Assembly (NCBI GenBank): GCA_964036045.1
Contig: OZ038382.1
Span: 43,416,090 to 43,480,089, forward strand
DNA length: 64,000 nt
Direction: 5' to 3'
Origin: Eutreptiella sp. 'Long Island Sound 2002'
Taxonomy: Eukaryota > Euglenozoa > Euglenophyceae > Eutreptiales > Eutreptiaceae
Positions 15,001 to 23,268 of the stretch are shown here, one piece after another. The translations under genes and the position numbers were made by a program. How positions within the stretch are numbered: the first letter of the stretch is position 1; each line of letters opens with the position of its first letter. The notes under the pieces were generated by a model. That model was not told where the DNA came from and did no database searches. It saw nothing but the letters and a program-made list of their open reading frames with translations.

Positions 15001-15536
15001 TGTGCCACATTTATTGGATTTTCAGGTTGCTGCGTGGTGGTTGGCTAGGCTGTACGCGTGCTTTCGTAAAGTGGCACCTTTGGCCCTACCCGTTGAAGTT
15101 TCCGCTCTGGTCCACTGCCACCACACACCCACACTGCCATTGCACCCCCCGCCACCCCCGCGCGCGCGCGCTCGCTCGCCTCGTCTCGTCAAGCCAAGGC
15201 ATGGCTGGCTTGGCTTGGCATGGTATGGTATGGCTTGGTGTGAGAGCCAGGTGCTTTCATAATGAAGTGTGGTGATATTCGCCGACACAATATCTCAAAA
15301 TTGAATTCGGGACTTTCTGTCAAGTTATTGCAGCTCCCCCTTCAGCGTTCCGGGAAGGCATTAGAAGAAAATTTAGAAGGGGCATGTTCCATATTTTTGC
15401 AAAAAAGTTTCATTTTGGTACGCCACATTTATTGGATTTTCAGGTTGCTGCGTGGTGGTTGGCTAGGCTGTACGCGTGCTTTCGTAAAGTGGCACCTTTC
15501 GCCCTACCCGTTGAATTTTTCGCTCTGGTCCACTGC
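1..15536 (+). repeat. 418-bp tandem satellite array, left block
   Basis: Head-to-tail monomers of 418 bp. Taking the ATGAAGTGTGG motif as the monomer start, units begin at 213, 631, 1050 and so on to 15262: 36 complete units, a partial unit at 1-212, and one unit cut by the retrotransposon after 15536. Only the unit at 631 is 419 bp (extra T near 660). Each monomer has an AT-rich first half with A and T tracts, and a GC-rich second half with a (CG)n run followed by TGG/GGCTT-rich DNA. A two-state site (CCTTTCGCCC or CCTTTGGCCC) splits monomers into two subtypes that are mixed without a strict order here. Monomers are nearly identical, with a few private substitutions each. The long open frames on both strands are treated as non-coding. 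Confidence 0.97.
15533..15536. other. Target-site duplication, left copy (CTGC)
   Basis: CTGC directly precedes the 5' LTR and recurs directly after the 3' LTR at 31943-31946. The flanking satellite fits exactly: 271 bp from monomer start 15262 to this site plus 147 bp from 31943 to the next monomer start at 32090 gives 418. The match can be read as up to 6 bp (CACTGC), because the last bases of the LTR are also CA. The TG...CA rule for LTR ends favours 4 bp. Confidence 0.85.
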
Positions 15537-15557
15537 TGAAGCGGTACCCAGAACCCC

Positions 15558-16256
15558 ATGGCCGGGTTACGGCATACAACCGGTCTCCGGTCCACTAACC
15601 CCATGCACGGCGTGTTCCGTGCCGTGAAGCCCCGCATCGGCAACCGATGCACCGCCAGCGGAGATTTGGGTATCAGAATATCAGGAATCAACAGGGTTTT
15701 ATTTTCATATTGTTTCCGACAATTTTTATGCTTCCGTTCCGATACTCACTGTTTTGACTGCTGGCGGTTGGTTCGCGACTTTACCGTAACCGCCAGTTTA
15801 ACTGTTTATAATGGAAATTTTAACGTTATCCGTCACGAAGGCTCCAAAGTCGCCAGGAACTGCATGGATGCTTCCGCAATTTTCATAATTAATACTCGCA
15901 ACCTTAATCCGAATTTTTCAGGATGTCGAAATCGGATTTTCGACTTCGACATCCCCGCACTTGATTTGACCTCTTTCGAGTGGACCTACGTGCTTCCGTA
16001 TGCACGAATCAACTTCCCTTTTATCCTGCCCTCCATTTGTCTTAAAGATATGGGCAAAACAAAGTTGATTCGTAAGGCCACTTGTGAAGGTCATATCTCG
16101 TGCCGCTTGCGAGTATTGACGATAAGGAAACGTGGGATGTATTCACAATACTCCCGACGTAATTTAGGAAGCTTTATATGCCTTGCGTTTCCACACATGC
16201 GCGCTAGTGTAATGGATCATGGTCAAGAGGGTAGAGTTTGCGTTACAACTCATTGA
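15558..16256 (+). other. Open frame of 232 codons inside U3 (probably not a gene)
   Basis: An ATG-started frame of 232 codons near the start of the 5' LTR, repeated in the 3' LTR at 29018-29716. I recognise no domain; the product would be basic and cysteine/arginine-rich in places, without a signal peptide or clear membrane segment. The two LTR differences inside it (15645 and 15942) both change the amino acid (R to G, D to N), which gives no sign of protein constraint, although two sites are few. It lies upstream of the inferred transcript start, so an element transcript from 18360 would carry it only if the 3' LTR copy were read. I list it because of its length in moderate-GC DNA. Confidence 0.25.
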
Positions 16257-16314
16257 CCATGGTATTGCGTGCGTTAAGATAACTTTCGAGTGTAGCGCGC
16301 AAGTGTTGGTGTTG

Positions 16315-16341
16315 CATAGGAACTCTCCTTGAGTTCCTATG
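16315..16341. repeat. Perfect 11-bp inverted repeat in U3 (hairpin)
   Basis: Arms 16315-16325 and 16331-16341 are exact reverse complements (CATAGGAACTC / GAGTTCCTATG) around a 5-nt loop. The same hairpin is in the 3' LTR at 29775-29801. It is too far from the inferred RNA start to be the terminator or the primer structure; its role is unknown. Confidence 0.85.
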
Positions 16342-16832
16342 AGCGATTGACCCAAAGTTATGCCCTTGGAGGGGCACGACATATCGTGGTGGGAGCTATA
16401 TTTTTGGGCAATATTTGGTATGTGCCATGTGTTGTGTTGCGTGCCCATTTGGCGGGCCCATTGCTCCAAGACAAGCCCGCCAATGGACCTCATATTGTGC
16501 AAGCCCCTTCTCCGTACTCCCTACGGTCAATTGCAAGCCTAACCTTCGTGAAGGGAAGCTTGTGTGGCGATCCCGAAGCGATGCGTTGGGAGCAAGGTGT
16601 GTGTTTTACAATTTTCCATATTTTCATGTGCCCACTTGGGAAGCAGCGCTCGTAACCTTTCAAGGCGCCCCAAGTGGAGCACATATGTGGGATCGAAGGT
16701 CAATGGTGTCAAGTCATTGTGTGTAGAAGGATTAAGTGATTGCACGATCCAAGCCGGAGATATTATAATATAATTGTAGGCCTTTCAAGGCACTTTTGTG
16801 TGTCATTGTGCCAATTTTGCCATTTCTGGCTC

Positions 16833-16890
16833 GTCATGATGTCAAGTGGCGACCGTGTATCTCAACGTCGCGCTCAATTGACATCATGAC
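16833..16890. repeat. Perfect 13-bp inverted repeat in U3
   Basis: Arms 16833-16845 (GTCATGATGTCAA) and 16878-16890 are exact reverse complements separated by 32 bp. The pair recurs in the 3' LTR at 30293-30350. It could be a paired binding site or a cruciform; nothing in the sequence decides this. Confidence 0.85.
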
Positions 16891-17249
16891 CCAAGTATGA
16901 TATGAGGGTACATACTTCGGTAGCCAACATATCTTGGACCCGGCGAATAACTCCTCTTAGGCTTGGCATACCGTGGCCGCCAAGTTGGCGATTTGGGACT
17001 ATCCCAAATCATGGGCTCACTTGGCGACCCTGCCATTCCCAATACCGGAGGAGTTGGGTGACGCCCCAAAGATATGTTGGACATATATGACTTGATACCA
17101 ATCCTATGGCACACTCCGGTCCAAGTCGGGCATGTGCCTCATTTGCCCTAACCATGAGTGTGCGCAATTTTGGCCATTTTGAGCATTTTTCCACTTTTGC
17201 TGCCCGCCGTGCACTATGTTCTAACCCTCGTGCACGCCGGACGCATGGA

Positions 17250-17267
17250 CCAATGGACCATATATAA
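17250..17267 (+). promoter_or_regulatory. CCAAT/TATA-like cluster in U3
   Basis: CCAAT at 17250-17254 and TATATAA at 17261-17267 lie in a moderate-GC part of U3. Flanking them is a 7-bp inverted repeat, GGACCAT at 17255-17261 and ATGGTCC at 17285-17291. The CCAAT-TATA spacing is much shorter than usual, and the cluster is about 1.1 kb upstream of the RNA start predicted from the self-primer, so it may be a chance match or an alternative promoter. Copy in the 3' LTR at 30710-30727. Confidence 0.3.
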
Positions 17268-18359
17268 CATGGGTGTTATGGGTAATGGTCCCCATGGTCC
17301 ACACACCACGTGGGCGAAGCGGAGCCGCCTTCGTTAAGGCGCTAGGCCAACTTGAGTATGGGCAATTTTGCCATTTTTGCACTTGTGGACCCAATTGGGA
17401 TCGTCACCACGCCAAGCAGCATGGAGATCTTTGAGAGCCAAGGGCATGGGAGTCTCCGTTGGACTCCCAGTGGATCGCATATGGAATGGCGGATCCGATC
17501 TCCAAGCCGGCGTGGAGATACACTATTGGGAGCACACCGAATTTTGGCTCATTTCAAGCAGCCAAAATGACCCAATTTTGGGACCCCAATTTCCCCCTTC
17601 CGTGTGGTCAATTGGCGGCCCCATTTCTCTAAGCCCATAGGGAGCCCGGACCTAAATTCAAGTTGTACACTCAGATATAAGTCCTAGGTCCTGCCTCCTA
17701 CCCTGTGAGCCATTGGCCTCACCTTGGCCGAGCGAGCCGCGCGTGGGAATGACGCCAATTTTGGTGATTTTGGCATCGTGACCCCACTTGACGCATCCGT
17801 GTTGCCCTGATGCCGGGACCTCAGAGGGAACCAGGTTGGGTGAGGGCTCCAGGGAGTTCGTACTCGAAGGGCATAGGGTCAGTTGCCTCGTCCCTACCTC
17901 TGGCGGGTCCGGACGAGGGGTCAATTTTGGAGTTTTTCAAGCTAATTCCAGTTTGGGCTGAAACAGCCCATTTTCAGCTACCAACTCCTGGGTGATAATG
18001 GCGGGGCCATATCTCTGGCTCAGAGAGGAGTTGGGACCTGCCGTTAAGGGAGCATAGGGAGCCACTGTCGGTTGACCTTGGAGCCCATTGGCTTCCAGGA
18101 ACTCGCCTGTGGCTGTGCGGGATACCTCCCCCTTTGGCAGGGTTTCAGGGTCCGGACTAGGCAGGGCATGGGTTGTGTTTGAGCCCCCGCCCCTACCAGC
18201 CACTGAGAGGGTCGGACCTGGGATTGGGATATGAGTTGGGACTGAGTGTCTATTGTCCCTTGATGCCCTTACCCCAGTCCAGTCTTAACCCTATGTGTAC
18301 ATATCCTGATGTGTTGCTGTACATACTTTTGTTCCCTCTTTGCAGAGTGGCAAGGATTC

Positions 18360-18370
18360 TGAAACGCTTT
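18360..18370 (+). promoter_or_regulatory. Self-primer: predicted 5' end of the genomic RNA
   Basis: The 11 bases TGAAACGCTTT are the exact reverse complement of the 11 bases that directly follow the 5' LTR (18483-18493). In Tf1 and related self-primed elements the first 11 nt of the mRNA pair with such a site and are cut off to prime minus-strand synthesis. By that analogy the transcript starts at or next to 18360, giving R+U5 of 123 nt. Upstream at about -30 there is only a weak AT-rich stretch (CATACTTTT near 18322-18330), not a good TATA box. The 3' LTR copy is 31820-31830. Confidence 0.75.
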
Positions 18371-18447
18371 GTCACATGACACAGGCGTATTGATGCCCTT
18401 GTGAGCGTAGTGCCTTGCCTGCCTGCTCACTTGTGCGTGTCACCGCA

Positions 18448-18478
18448 GCGTCCCGTGGCCGGCCCCCCACGGGAACGC
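18448..18478 (+). other. U5 hairpin next to the primer-binding site
   Basis: TCCCGTGG at 18451-18458 pairs with CCACGGGA at 18467-18474 around a GC-rich 8-nt loop. A further GCG (18448-18450) can pair with CGC (18476-18478) across a single bulged A. The stem ends 4 nt before the LTR edge and so sits between self-primer and primer-binding site. Tf1 also needs a U5 stem for self-priming, so a structural role is likely. Copy in the 3' LTR at 31908-31938. Confidence 0.7.
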
Positions 18479-18482
18479 GTCA

Positions 18483-18493
18483 AAAGCGTTTCA
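18483..18493 (+). other. Primer-binding site (self-priming type)
   Basis: AAAGCGTTTCA starts at the first base after the 5' LTR. It does not begin with TGG, so it does not fit pairing with the CCA end of a tRNA. It is perfectly complementary over 11 bases to 18360-18370 in the LTR. A chance 11-base match between this fixed position and somewhere in a 2.9-kb LTR is expected less than once in a thousand such elements. Confidence 0.8.
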
Positions 18494-18933
18494 CCGCCGC
18501 GGGGTTACCCAACCCTCGCGTGCCACTCGGGGCCACAGACCCCGAGCAGCGCGTCGCAGCAGCGCGGCGCAGCTCGCAGCTCGCAGCGCAGCGCAGCGTC
18601 TTGCAGCGCAGCGCAGCAGCTCGCAGCGCCACTCAGCGACAGCGCCGAGTTCGTCACGGAGCCCGCAGCGCCGTCCAGAACATCGTCCTGACCGCGCAGC
18701 GCCCGTGGAAGAGGTGCACAGACCAGGACCCCTGCATCAGCCCCATCGGCCGACCCGGAGTCCCAACGGCCGACCAGTAAGGCCGCGTCAACCACCTCCA
18801 CAACCACCGGCTGACCAGCACCAGCCGCACTTCCAATCCAGTGCTGCAGCACCCTCCCCAACAACCACAACCAGTTCGTTGAGGTGAACGAGTGCACATC
18901 AAGGACTTCAAGATCATCTACGCCCCCGCTGCC
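18494..18933 (+). other. gag leader with GCAGC-rich stretch
   Basis: GC-rich leader between primer-binding site and gag. Roughly 18544-18650 is low-complexity DNA built from CGCAGC / CTCGCAG units. I see no convincing short upstream gene. An in-frame TGA at 18880-18882 closes the gag frame upstream. The region would hold any packaging signal, but none can be recognised. Confidence 0.7.
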
Positions 18934-21900
18934 ATGGTGAATTGGCAGGAAGCGGGTAGGACGTGGCCGCGGCCCCACCCCCATGCAGCACGCCTGCTGC
19001 GTGGGTTGGTTTGGGACCAGCATTACCGCCACAGCAACCCCCAGTGCGAAGGGGGCATGCCCAGGAGCTTCGAGCTCCGCACGGACATCGCCCCCGACCG
19101 CCTGCAGGCCGTGGAGGACTGGCTGCGGGCGGAGGGGTACGAGTACCGCCACCAGCAGAGGCGCTGGAGGGCGTGGACCCGGCCGGACAGGCCCGGGGAA
19201 GGGCTGCGCCCCGACGGGATTGAGGAGGACGAGGACCCCAACGCCTACCCGTCGGGCGCCTCGATCAACGTCTCCTTGTGGGACGTGATCGAGAAGAAGT
19301 TCCCCGAACCGGGGAGCGAGCGCAGGCTGCAGGGCAGCAGCAGCGCGTCTCCGGCGACGGAGAAGAGGTCCGCCGGGGACAAGAAGAGGGACCGGAGGTG
19401 GCGGGAGTACCAGGAGTCCCTGGCTGCCGAAGCCGCCCAAGGCGCCAAGGGCGGAACCCCAGCCCCCAGTCCCCAACGGCCCAATGGTGGACACCACCCC
19501 GGCTCCACCACCCTTGGCGACTACATCCAAGTCGCCAAGCAGACCCAGGCCAAACCCCGTCCGCTGCTCCTGAGGGCCCGGCAGGCCTCAGCAGGCCCCA
19601 GCAGCGACATCGAGTCGGCCCACCGCGGGAGGACGCCGGCCGACCAGGCCAGCTCCAGCAGCAGCGTCGCTCCCGAAAGGGACGTGGCGCGCGCCTGTGA
19701 GCGCGCCTGTGGGGTGCCCTGCAACCGTCGGGTTGCCCGGCAACGGGCCAAGCAGTACAGCGCTGCTGTGGAGGGCGCCGCCGGCATCGCCCAGGAGGAG
19801 GCTGCGCAGTGGGCGCATGGCATGGCCATCCACACCCAGACCGTGGCGGCCATCGCGGCTGGACTCACGGCCGTGGCCGCCCACAGTGCAGCAACTGCCC
19901 GGGTCAACGGTGAGTTGGCGGCAGTCGACGAGGAAGCCCGCCTGACGCAGGAGGCCATTGCCTGCAAGGAGGCCGAGGTGAAGGCGCTGGGGGAGGCGCT
20001 TGCCCAAGAGAGGGCAAAGAAGGAGGCGGAGGAAAGGGCCCACGCCGAAGCGACGGCTAAGGCCCATGAGGATGCCGCCAAGAAGGAAGCCATCGAGGCC
20101 GCGCGACGGAAGGTCGCTGAGGAGAAGGCCAAGACGGAGGCGGAGCTGGCGGCGTTGGAGGCGCAGAAGGCGCAGCTGCTGCAGGCCCGGGAAGCCGAGG
20201 CGGCTCGTGCTCGGGAAGAGGCCGAGGCGCGAGCTGCCGCAGCCACCGCCGCCGCAATGGAGGAGGCAGAGGCCAAACTCCGCCACGAGACTCCCCCGGG
20301 AGGATCGCGAGTGGAGACCCTTCGAAGGCTTTTCGAAGGGGACGCCTCCTCCAGGATGAAGCTGGATGAGGCGGACACGGGCAGCAGTGGGAGCGGTAGC
20401 ACCACCGCCCGTCGGCGGAGGAAGGGCAAGGGGAAGACCCCCGAGAGGCCGCGGAGGTCAGCGGGTGGGCACCCCCACGACAGTGACCCCTTCTTCACCG
20501 CCAGTGACGGGGATGAACGAGGCCGTCGACATCGCCAAGTGGTGGCTTGGACGGGCGGAGGTGGCGGAGACGTCCCCATGGAAGGTGAGGATGAGGATCC
20601 CCCTCCTCCCTACCGGAGCTCCGAGTCCTCCGTGACCGAGACGCCCAGGTGGGGCGACATGGACGAGGATGACGACATGGACTTCGGCATCACGAGGAGG
20701 CGCCCATCCTCGGACCCACCGAGGCGACCCGGCGGAGACCCACCGGGACCCCCTGGCGGAGGACCTTCAGGACCCCCTGGAGGACGCCCACCGAGTGGAC
20801 CCCCTGGAGGCGGACCACCGGGCGGGGGAGGACCCCCTGGACCGGGCGGACCCGGCGGAGGCCCTCCTGGAGGACCCCCTGGGGACCCCGGCGACCCACC
20901 AGGGAACGGTGTCCCGGATGCCACCTGGTGGTGGATTGTCTACCTCCGCAGGAGAGTCCAGTTGCTCGAGCTGGAGGTAGACACGGGCAAGAGCGAGATG
21001 GCTCGCATCTCCACGGTCGCCGCGCGTGCGCAGAAGAACCTGGACATCGCCAGGGCCGAGACCAAGTCGCTGACCAACGTCGTCAGCGGCCTGCAGGATA
21101 GGCTGGATGCGCTGGAAGCCCGTGGGAGGGTCGGCAGCGACCACCCACCCCTGGAGTCTGGCTCGTCGGACGACGGCTGGGGACCCGGACCAGGTCCAGG
21201 CAGACCCCACGCCCCCGGCGGAGCCCCCAGGAGTCGCCCCAGCGCCAGTGCCCCCTCTCTCACCGCCCCCTCTCACCACAGCGCGGGCCGCCGCAACGAG
21301 CGCGTGCCGCCCGGCAGTGGCAGTGAGGAATGGCGCGATGAGTGGCTCAGCGCGGACTACCACAACCGCCGTGCCCCACCGCGGACGCCTGTACGCCCCC
21401 GACGCCCGCCACCAGCCCCGGCGCCAATCCCCAGGGCTGGAGGACGTTATGGTGGACTCAGGGATGAGGTCCCCAGAGGAGACGTGGATTGGGACGTCGG
21501 CGAAGGTGAGGACCTGGACCTGGACCTGGAGGAGTTCGACATCAGCCCGCCGCGTGGTGTACGACGGGAGGCCGCTGAACGCAGCCGCCGGCGCCGTGAT
21601 GAGGATGCGTACATGGATGCAGTACGGCGTGAACATTTCGGTTCAGCGTACGTGGAGGAACCGCGGCGTAGCCACAGGGATTCCATGGAGGAGATGGACG
21701 TGGCGGCCGTGGGAGTCCGTGGGCGAGGCCGATGGGAACCTCGGTCGACCTCGCGGCCGGCGTTCATGGTCTCTAAGGCCGCGGACGCCGCCGTGTGGGA
21801 AGACTTGAAGGACATCAAGCCCCCCATGTACGATGGCAACCCCCTCAACCTCGACCGCTTCCTGGAAAAGCTGGACGATTGGGGGCTGGCCGTCACTGAA

Positions 21901-23268
21901 GACCAACCTCCCGCGGATGCGGAGAGATATGTCTTCAAACGGTTCAGGTACCGCCTGCCGGAAGTGCTCGGCGAGCTATACTTCGTGGCGACCAAGGAGG
22001 GGAAAATCAAGACCCTCAAGGACGCCAAGAAGTGGCTCAACGAGCAGGAGCGGGTGGACGCTCCGCAGGTGGCTGCCAAGCGCTGGAAGTCCATCAAGCT
22101 TGAGCATGATGGACGGGAGATCCGCCTACGAGAGTGGCGGGACTTCCGAGGGAAATACACCCTCTTCCGCCGCAACGTGGAGGATTGGAACGAGGGTGAC
22201 GAGCAGGCTCGCCTGCTCTCCATGCTACCGGAAGCATGGATCAAGAGGGTCACCAAGGAGGAATCCAAGAGGGCCAAGTCCAACCACACGGTCAAGATGA
22301 TGCTCCCCAAGGAGTATCATACGAACGTGGTGAGTTGGGCGAAGAAGAACGTGGCCCGGGATGTCAAACGGCACTCCCTGCGGAACGCTCTTCTCATCAC
22401 CGTCTCGGGCGATCGCGAGAAGACCGCGATTTGGCGCCTTGACGACTGTGAGTTGAGCGGCCAGACCATCCGTCTGCAGCCCATCCCGGCGCGGATGAGC
22501 TGCGACGAGATCCTGGAGTGGGTTGGCGAGGAAGTACTCAAGGAGTACCGAAACCTCCACCACACCCGCGGGTTGAGGCCCGGCGACCGCGACGTCAACT
22601 ACGTTGGCGAGGGGCCTGGCGGGGAATCTGCCATGGACCCAGCGGGAGCCGGCGGCGATGAGACTCTCGTCGACGATGAAGACGACGATGAGCCCGCCGA
22701 AATGGCCGTGTGTGCCTTCGTGGCCAAGAACATGAGCGCGGGGACCAAGCCAGCAAACTGGAAGCCCCTGCAGCCAGGTTGGAAGAAGCAGGAGAAGAGG
22801 GACCCTCGCCGTATTGGCGACCCTCCGCTGTCCTTTGGGGAGTTCGTACGAGCTCACCCTCAGGGCTGTTTCGTGTGTTATGGGAGGAAGAAAGGCTTCA
22901 ACCATGACCACCGAACATGCCCCGTCCACAAGGCCGACACGGAGGCTTACAAGAAGGCACACGGGTCGAAGAAGCGTGCGCCCGCGGGTATCCGGGAAGC
23001 CAAGATGGAGGTGGACAAGGACGAGCTGGCCAAGCTGATGTCGTCGGTGGGAACCGAGTTGGCCAAGGAGATCCAGGAGATCAAGCGGAACTGGGTCCCC
23101 AGGTCGGACAACAAGAACAAGGAGAACAACCAGAATGACCAGAACAAGGACAAGGACAAGAACAAGGGTAAAGGAGGAGGTAAAGGGGGAAGAAAGAAGG
23201 GCGTCAACGACGTTGAGGCCGAGGAGAACACCCCCTCTTCCACAACTCTCGTGGCTTTCGTCACCTGA
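18934..23268 (+). CDS. gag: Gag polyprotein (1444 aa, unusually long)
   Basis: Structural protein expected to form the virus-like particle and bind the element RNA. The first ATG in the frame, at 18934, sits in a favourable context (GCCATGG); the frame is open from 18883. Visible parts: basic, low-complexity N-terminus; a long Ala/Glu/Lys-rich coiled coil at about residues 276-451; acidic/basic linkers; a collagen-like Gly/Pro tract at about 595-660; a second shorter coiled coil at about 668-731; Pro/Arg-rich DNA to about 940; a region resembling retrotransposon capsid (start marked by PPMYDGN) at about 944-1169; and a zinc-knuckle-like C-X2-C-X8-H-X4-C at C1312, C1315, H1324, C1329, whose inner loop is longer than the usual X4. 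The tail is rich in Lys, Asn and Gly. Gag of Ty3-type elements is usually a few hundred residues, so the N-terminal 940 aa are an extra block of unknown function. The start is inferred, not proven. Confidence 0.85.
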   Translation: MVNWQEAGRTWPRPHPHAARLLRGLVWDQHYRHSNPQCEGGMPRSFELRTDIAPDRLQAVEDWLRAEGYEYRHQQRRWRAWTRPDRPGEGLRPDGIEEDEDPNAYPSGASINVSLWDVIEKKFPEPGSERRLQGSSSASPATEKRSAGDKKRDRRWREYQESLAAEAAQGAKGGTPAPSPQRPNGGHHPGSTTLGDYIQVAKQTQAKPRPLLLRARQASAGPSSDIESAHRGRTPADQASSSSSVAPERDVARACERACGVPCNRRVARQRAKQYSAAVEGAAGIAQEEAAQWAHGMAIHTQTVAAIAAGLTAVAAHSAATARVNGELAAVDEEARLTQEAIACKEAEVKALGEALAQERAKKEAEERAHAEATAKAHEDAAKKEAIEAARRKVAEEKAKTEAELAALEAQKAQLLQAREAEAARAREEAEARAAAATAAAMEEAEAKLRHETPPGGSRVETLRRLFEGDASSRMKLDEADTGSSGSGSTTARRRRKGKGKTPERPRRSAGGHPHDSDPFFTASDGDERGRRHRQVVAWTGGGGGDVPMEGEDEDPPPPYRSSESSVTETPRWGDMDEDDDMDFGITRRRPSSDPPRRPGGDPPGPPGGGPSGPPGGRPPSGPPGGGPPGGGGPPGPGGPGGGPPGGPPGDPGDPPGNGVPDATWWWIVYLRRRVQLLELEVDTGKSEMARISTVAARAQKNLDIARAETKSLTNVVSGLQDRLDALEARGRVGSDHPPLESGSSDDGWGPGPGPGRPHAPGGAPRSRPSASAPSLTAPSHHSAGRRNERVPPGSGSEEWRDEWLSADYHNRRAPPRTPVRPRRPPPAPAPIPRAGGRYGGLRDEVPRGDVDWDVGEGEDLDLDLEEFDISPPRGVRREAAERSRRRRDEDAYMDAVRREHFGSAYVEEPRRSHRDSMEEMDVAAVGVRGRGRWEPRSTSRPAFMVSKAADAAVWEDLKDIKPPMYDGNPLNLDRFLEKLDDWGLAVTEDQPPADAERYVFKRFRYRLPEVLGELYFVATKEGKIKTLKDAKKWLNEQERVDAPQVAAKRWKSIKLEHDGREIRLREWRDFRGKYTLFRRNVEDWNEGDEQARLLSMLPEAWIKRVTKEESKRAKSNHTVKMMLPKEYHTNVVSWAKKNVARDVKRHSLRNALLITVSGDREKTAIWRLDDCELSGQTIRLQPIPARMSCDEILEWVGEEVLKEYRNLHHTRGLRPGDRDVNYVGEGPGGESAMDPAGAGGDETLVDDEDDDEPAEMAVCAFVAKNMSAGTKPANWKPLQPGWKKQEKRDPRRIGDPPLSFGEFVRAHPQGCFVCYGRKKGFNHDHRTCPVHKADTEAYKKAHGSKKRAPAGIREAKMEVDKDELAKLMSSVGTELAKEIQEIKRNWVPRSDNKNKENNQNDQNKDKDKNKGKGGGKGGRKKGVNDVEAEENTPSSTTLVAFVT
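23039..23268 (+). other. gag-pol overlap, +1 frame relation
   Basis: The pol frame is open from 23039 (TGA at 23036-23038) and gag stops with TGA at 23266-23268, so a shift from gag to pol must happen in this 230-nt window if Pol is made as a fusion. Pol is in the +1 frame relative to gag. The window holds Lys/Asn codon runs (AAG, AAC, AAA) and ends ACC-TGA-G, where skipping one base at the stop would enter pol. I see neither the Ty1 nor the Ty3 heptamer. The first pol ATG is at 23135, so re-initiation is the alternative. Confidence 0.7.

Larger units (their letters stand above)
15537..18482 (+). repeat. 5' long terminal repeat
   Basis: Begins TGAAGCGG and ends GCGTCA, giving canonical TG...CA ends with imperfectly inverted 6-bp tips. 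It repeats at a constant offset of 13460 bp as 28997-31942, with the same length of 2946 bp. By eye I find ten substitutions between the copies and no indels, at 15645, 15942, 16568, 17122, 17123, 17461, 17658, 17948, 18094 and 18129. From the self-primer position, U3 is inferred as 15537-18359 and R plus U5 as 18360-18482. U3 is unusually long and carries several inverted repeats and recurrent CAATTTTG-type motifs. I did not see a clear AATAAA signal. Confidence 0.95.

Noticed and set aside
1-15536. CRISPR array
   Set aside because: Repeats are contiguous 418-bp units without unique spacers.
17541-17568. ATTTTGGCTCA, similar to part of the dinoflagellate spliced leader
   Set aside because: Only 11 bases match, inside an AT-rich area with many CAATTTTG-like motifs and a 9-bp inverted repeat. 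Too weak to identify the host.
18483-18510. A tRNA-type primer-binding site
   Set aside because: No TGG at or within a few bases of the LTR end, and no match I know to common primers such as initiator methionine tRNA. The self-priming match explains the site better.
18505-19530. Long antisense frames across gag and pol (also 19521-20579, 20767-21636, 22225-23307, 24017-25087, 26135-27361 on the minus strand)
   Set aside because: They are opposite well-supported gag and pol reading frames in GC-rich DNA with GC-ending codons, which opens antisense frames. No domain is recognisable in them.
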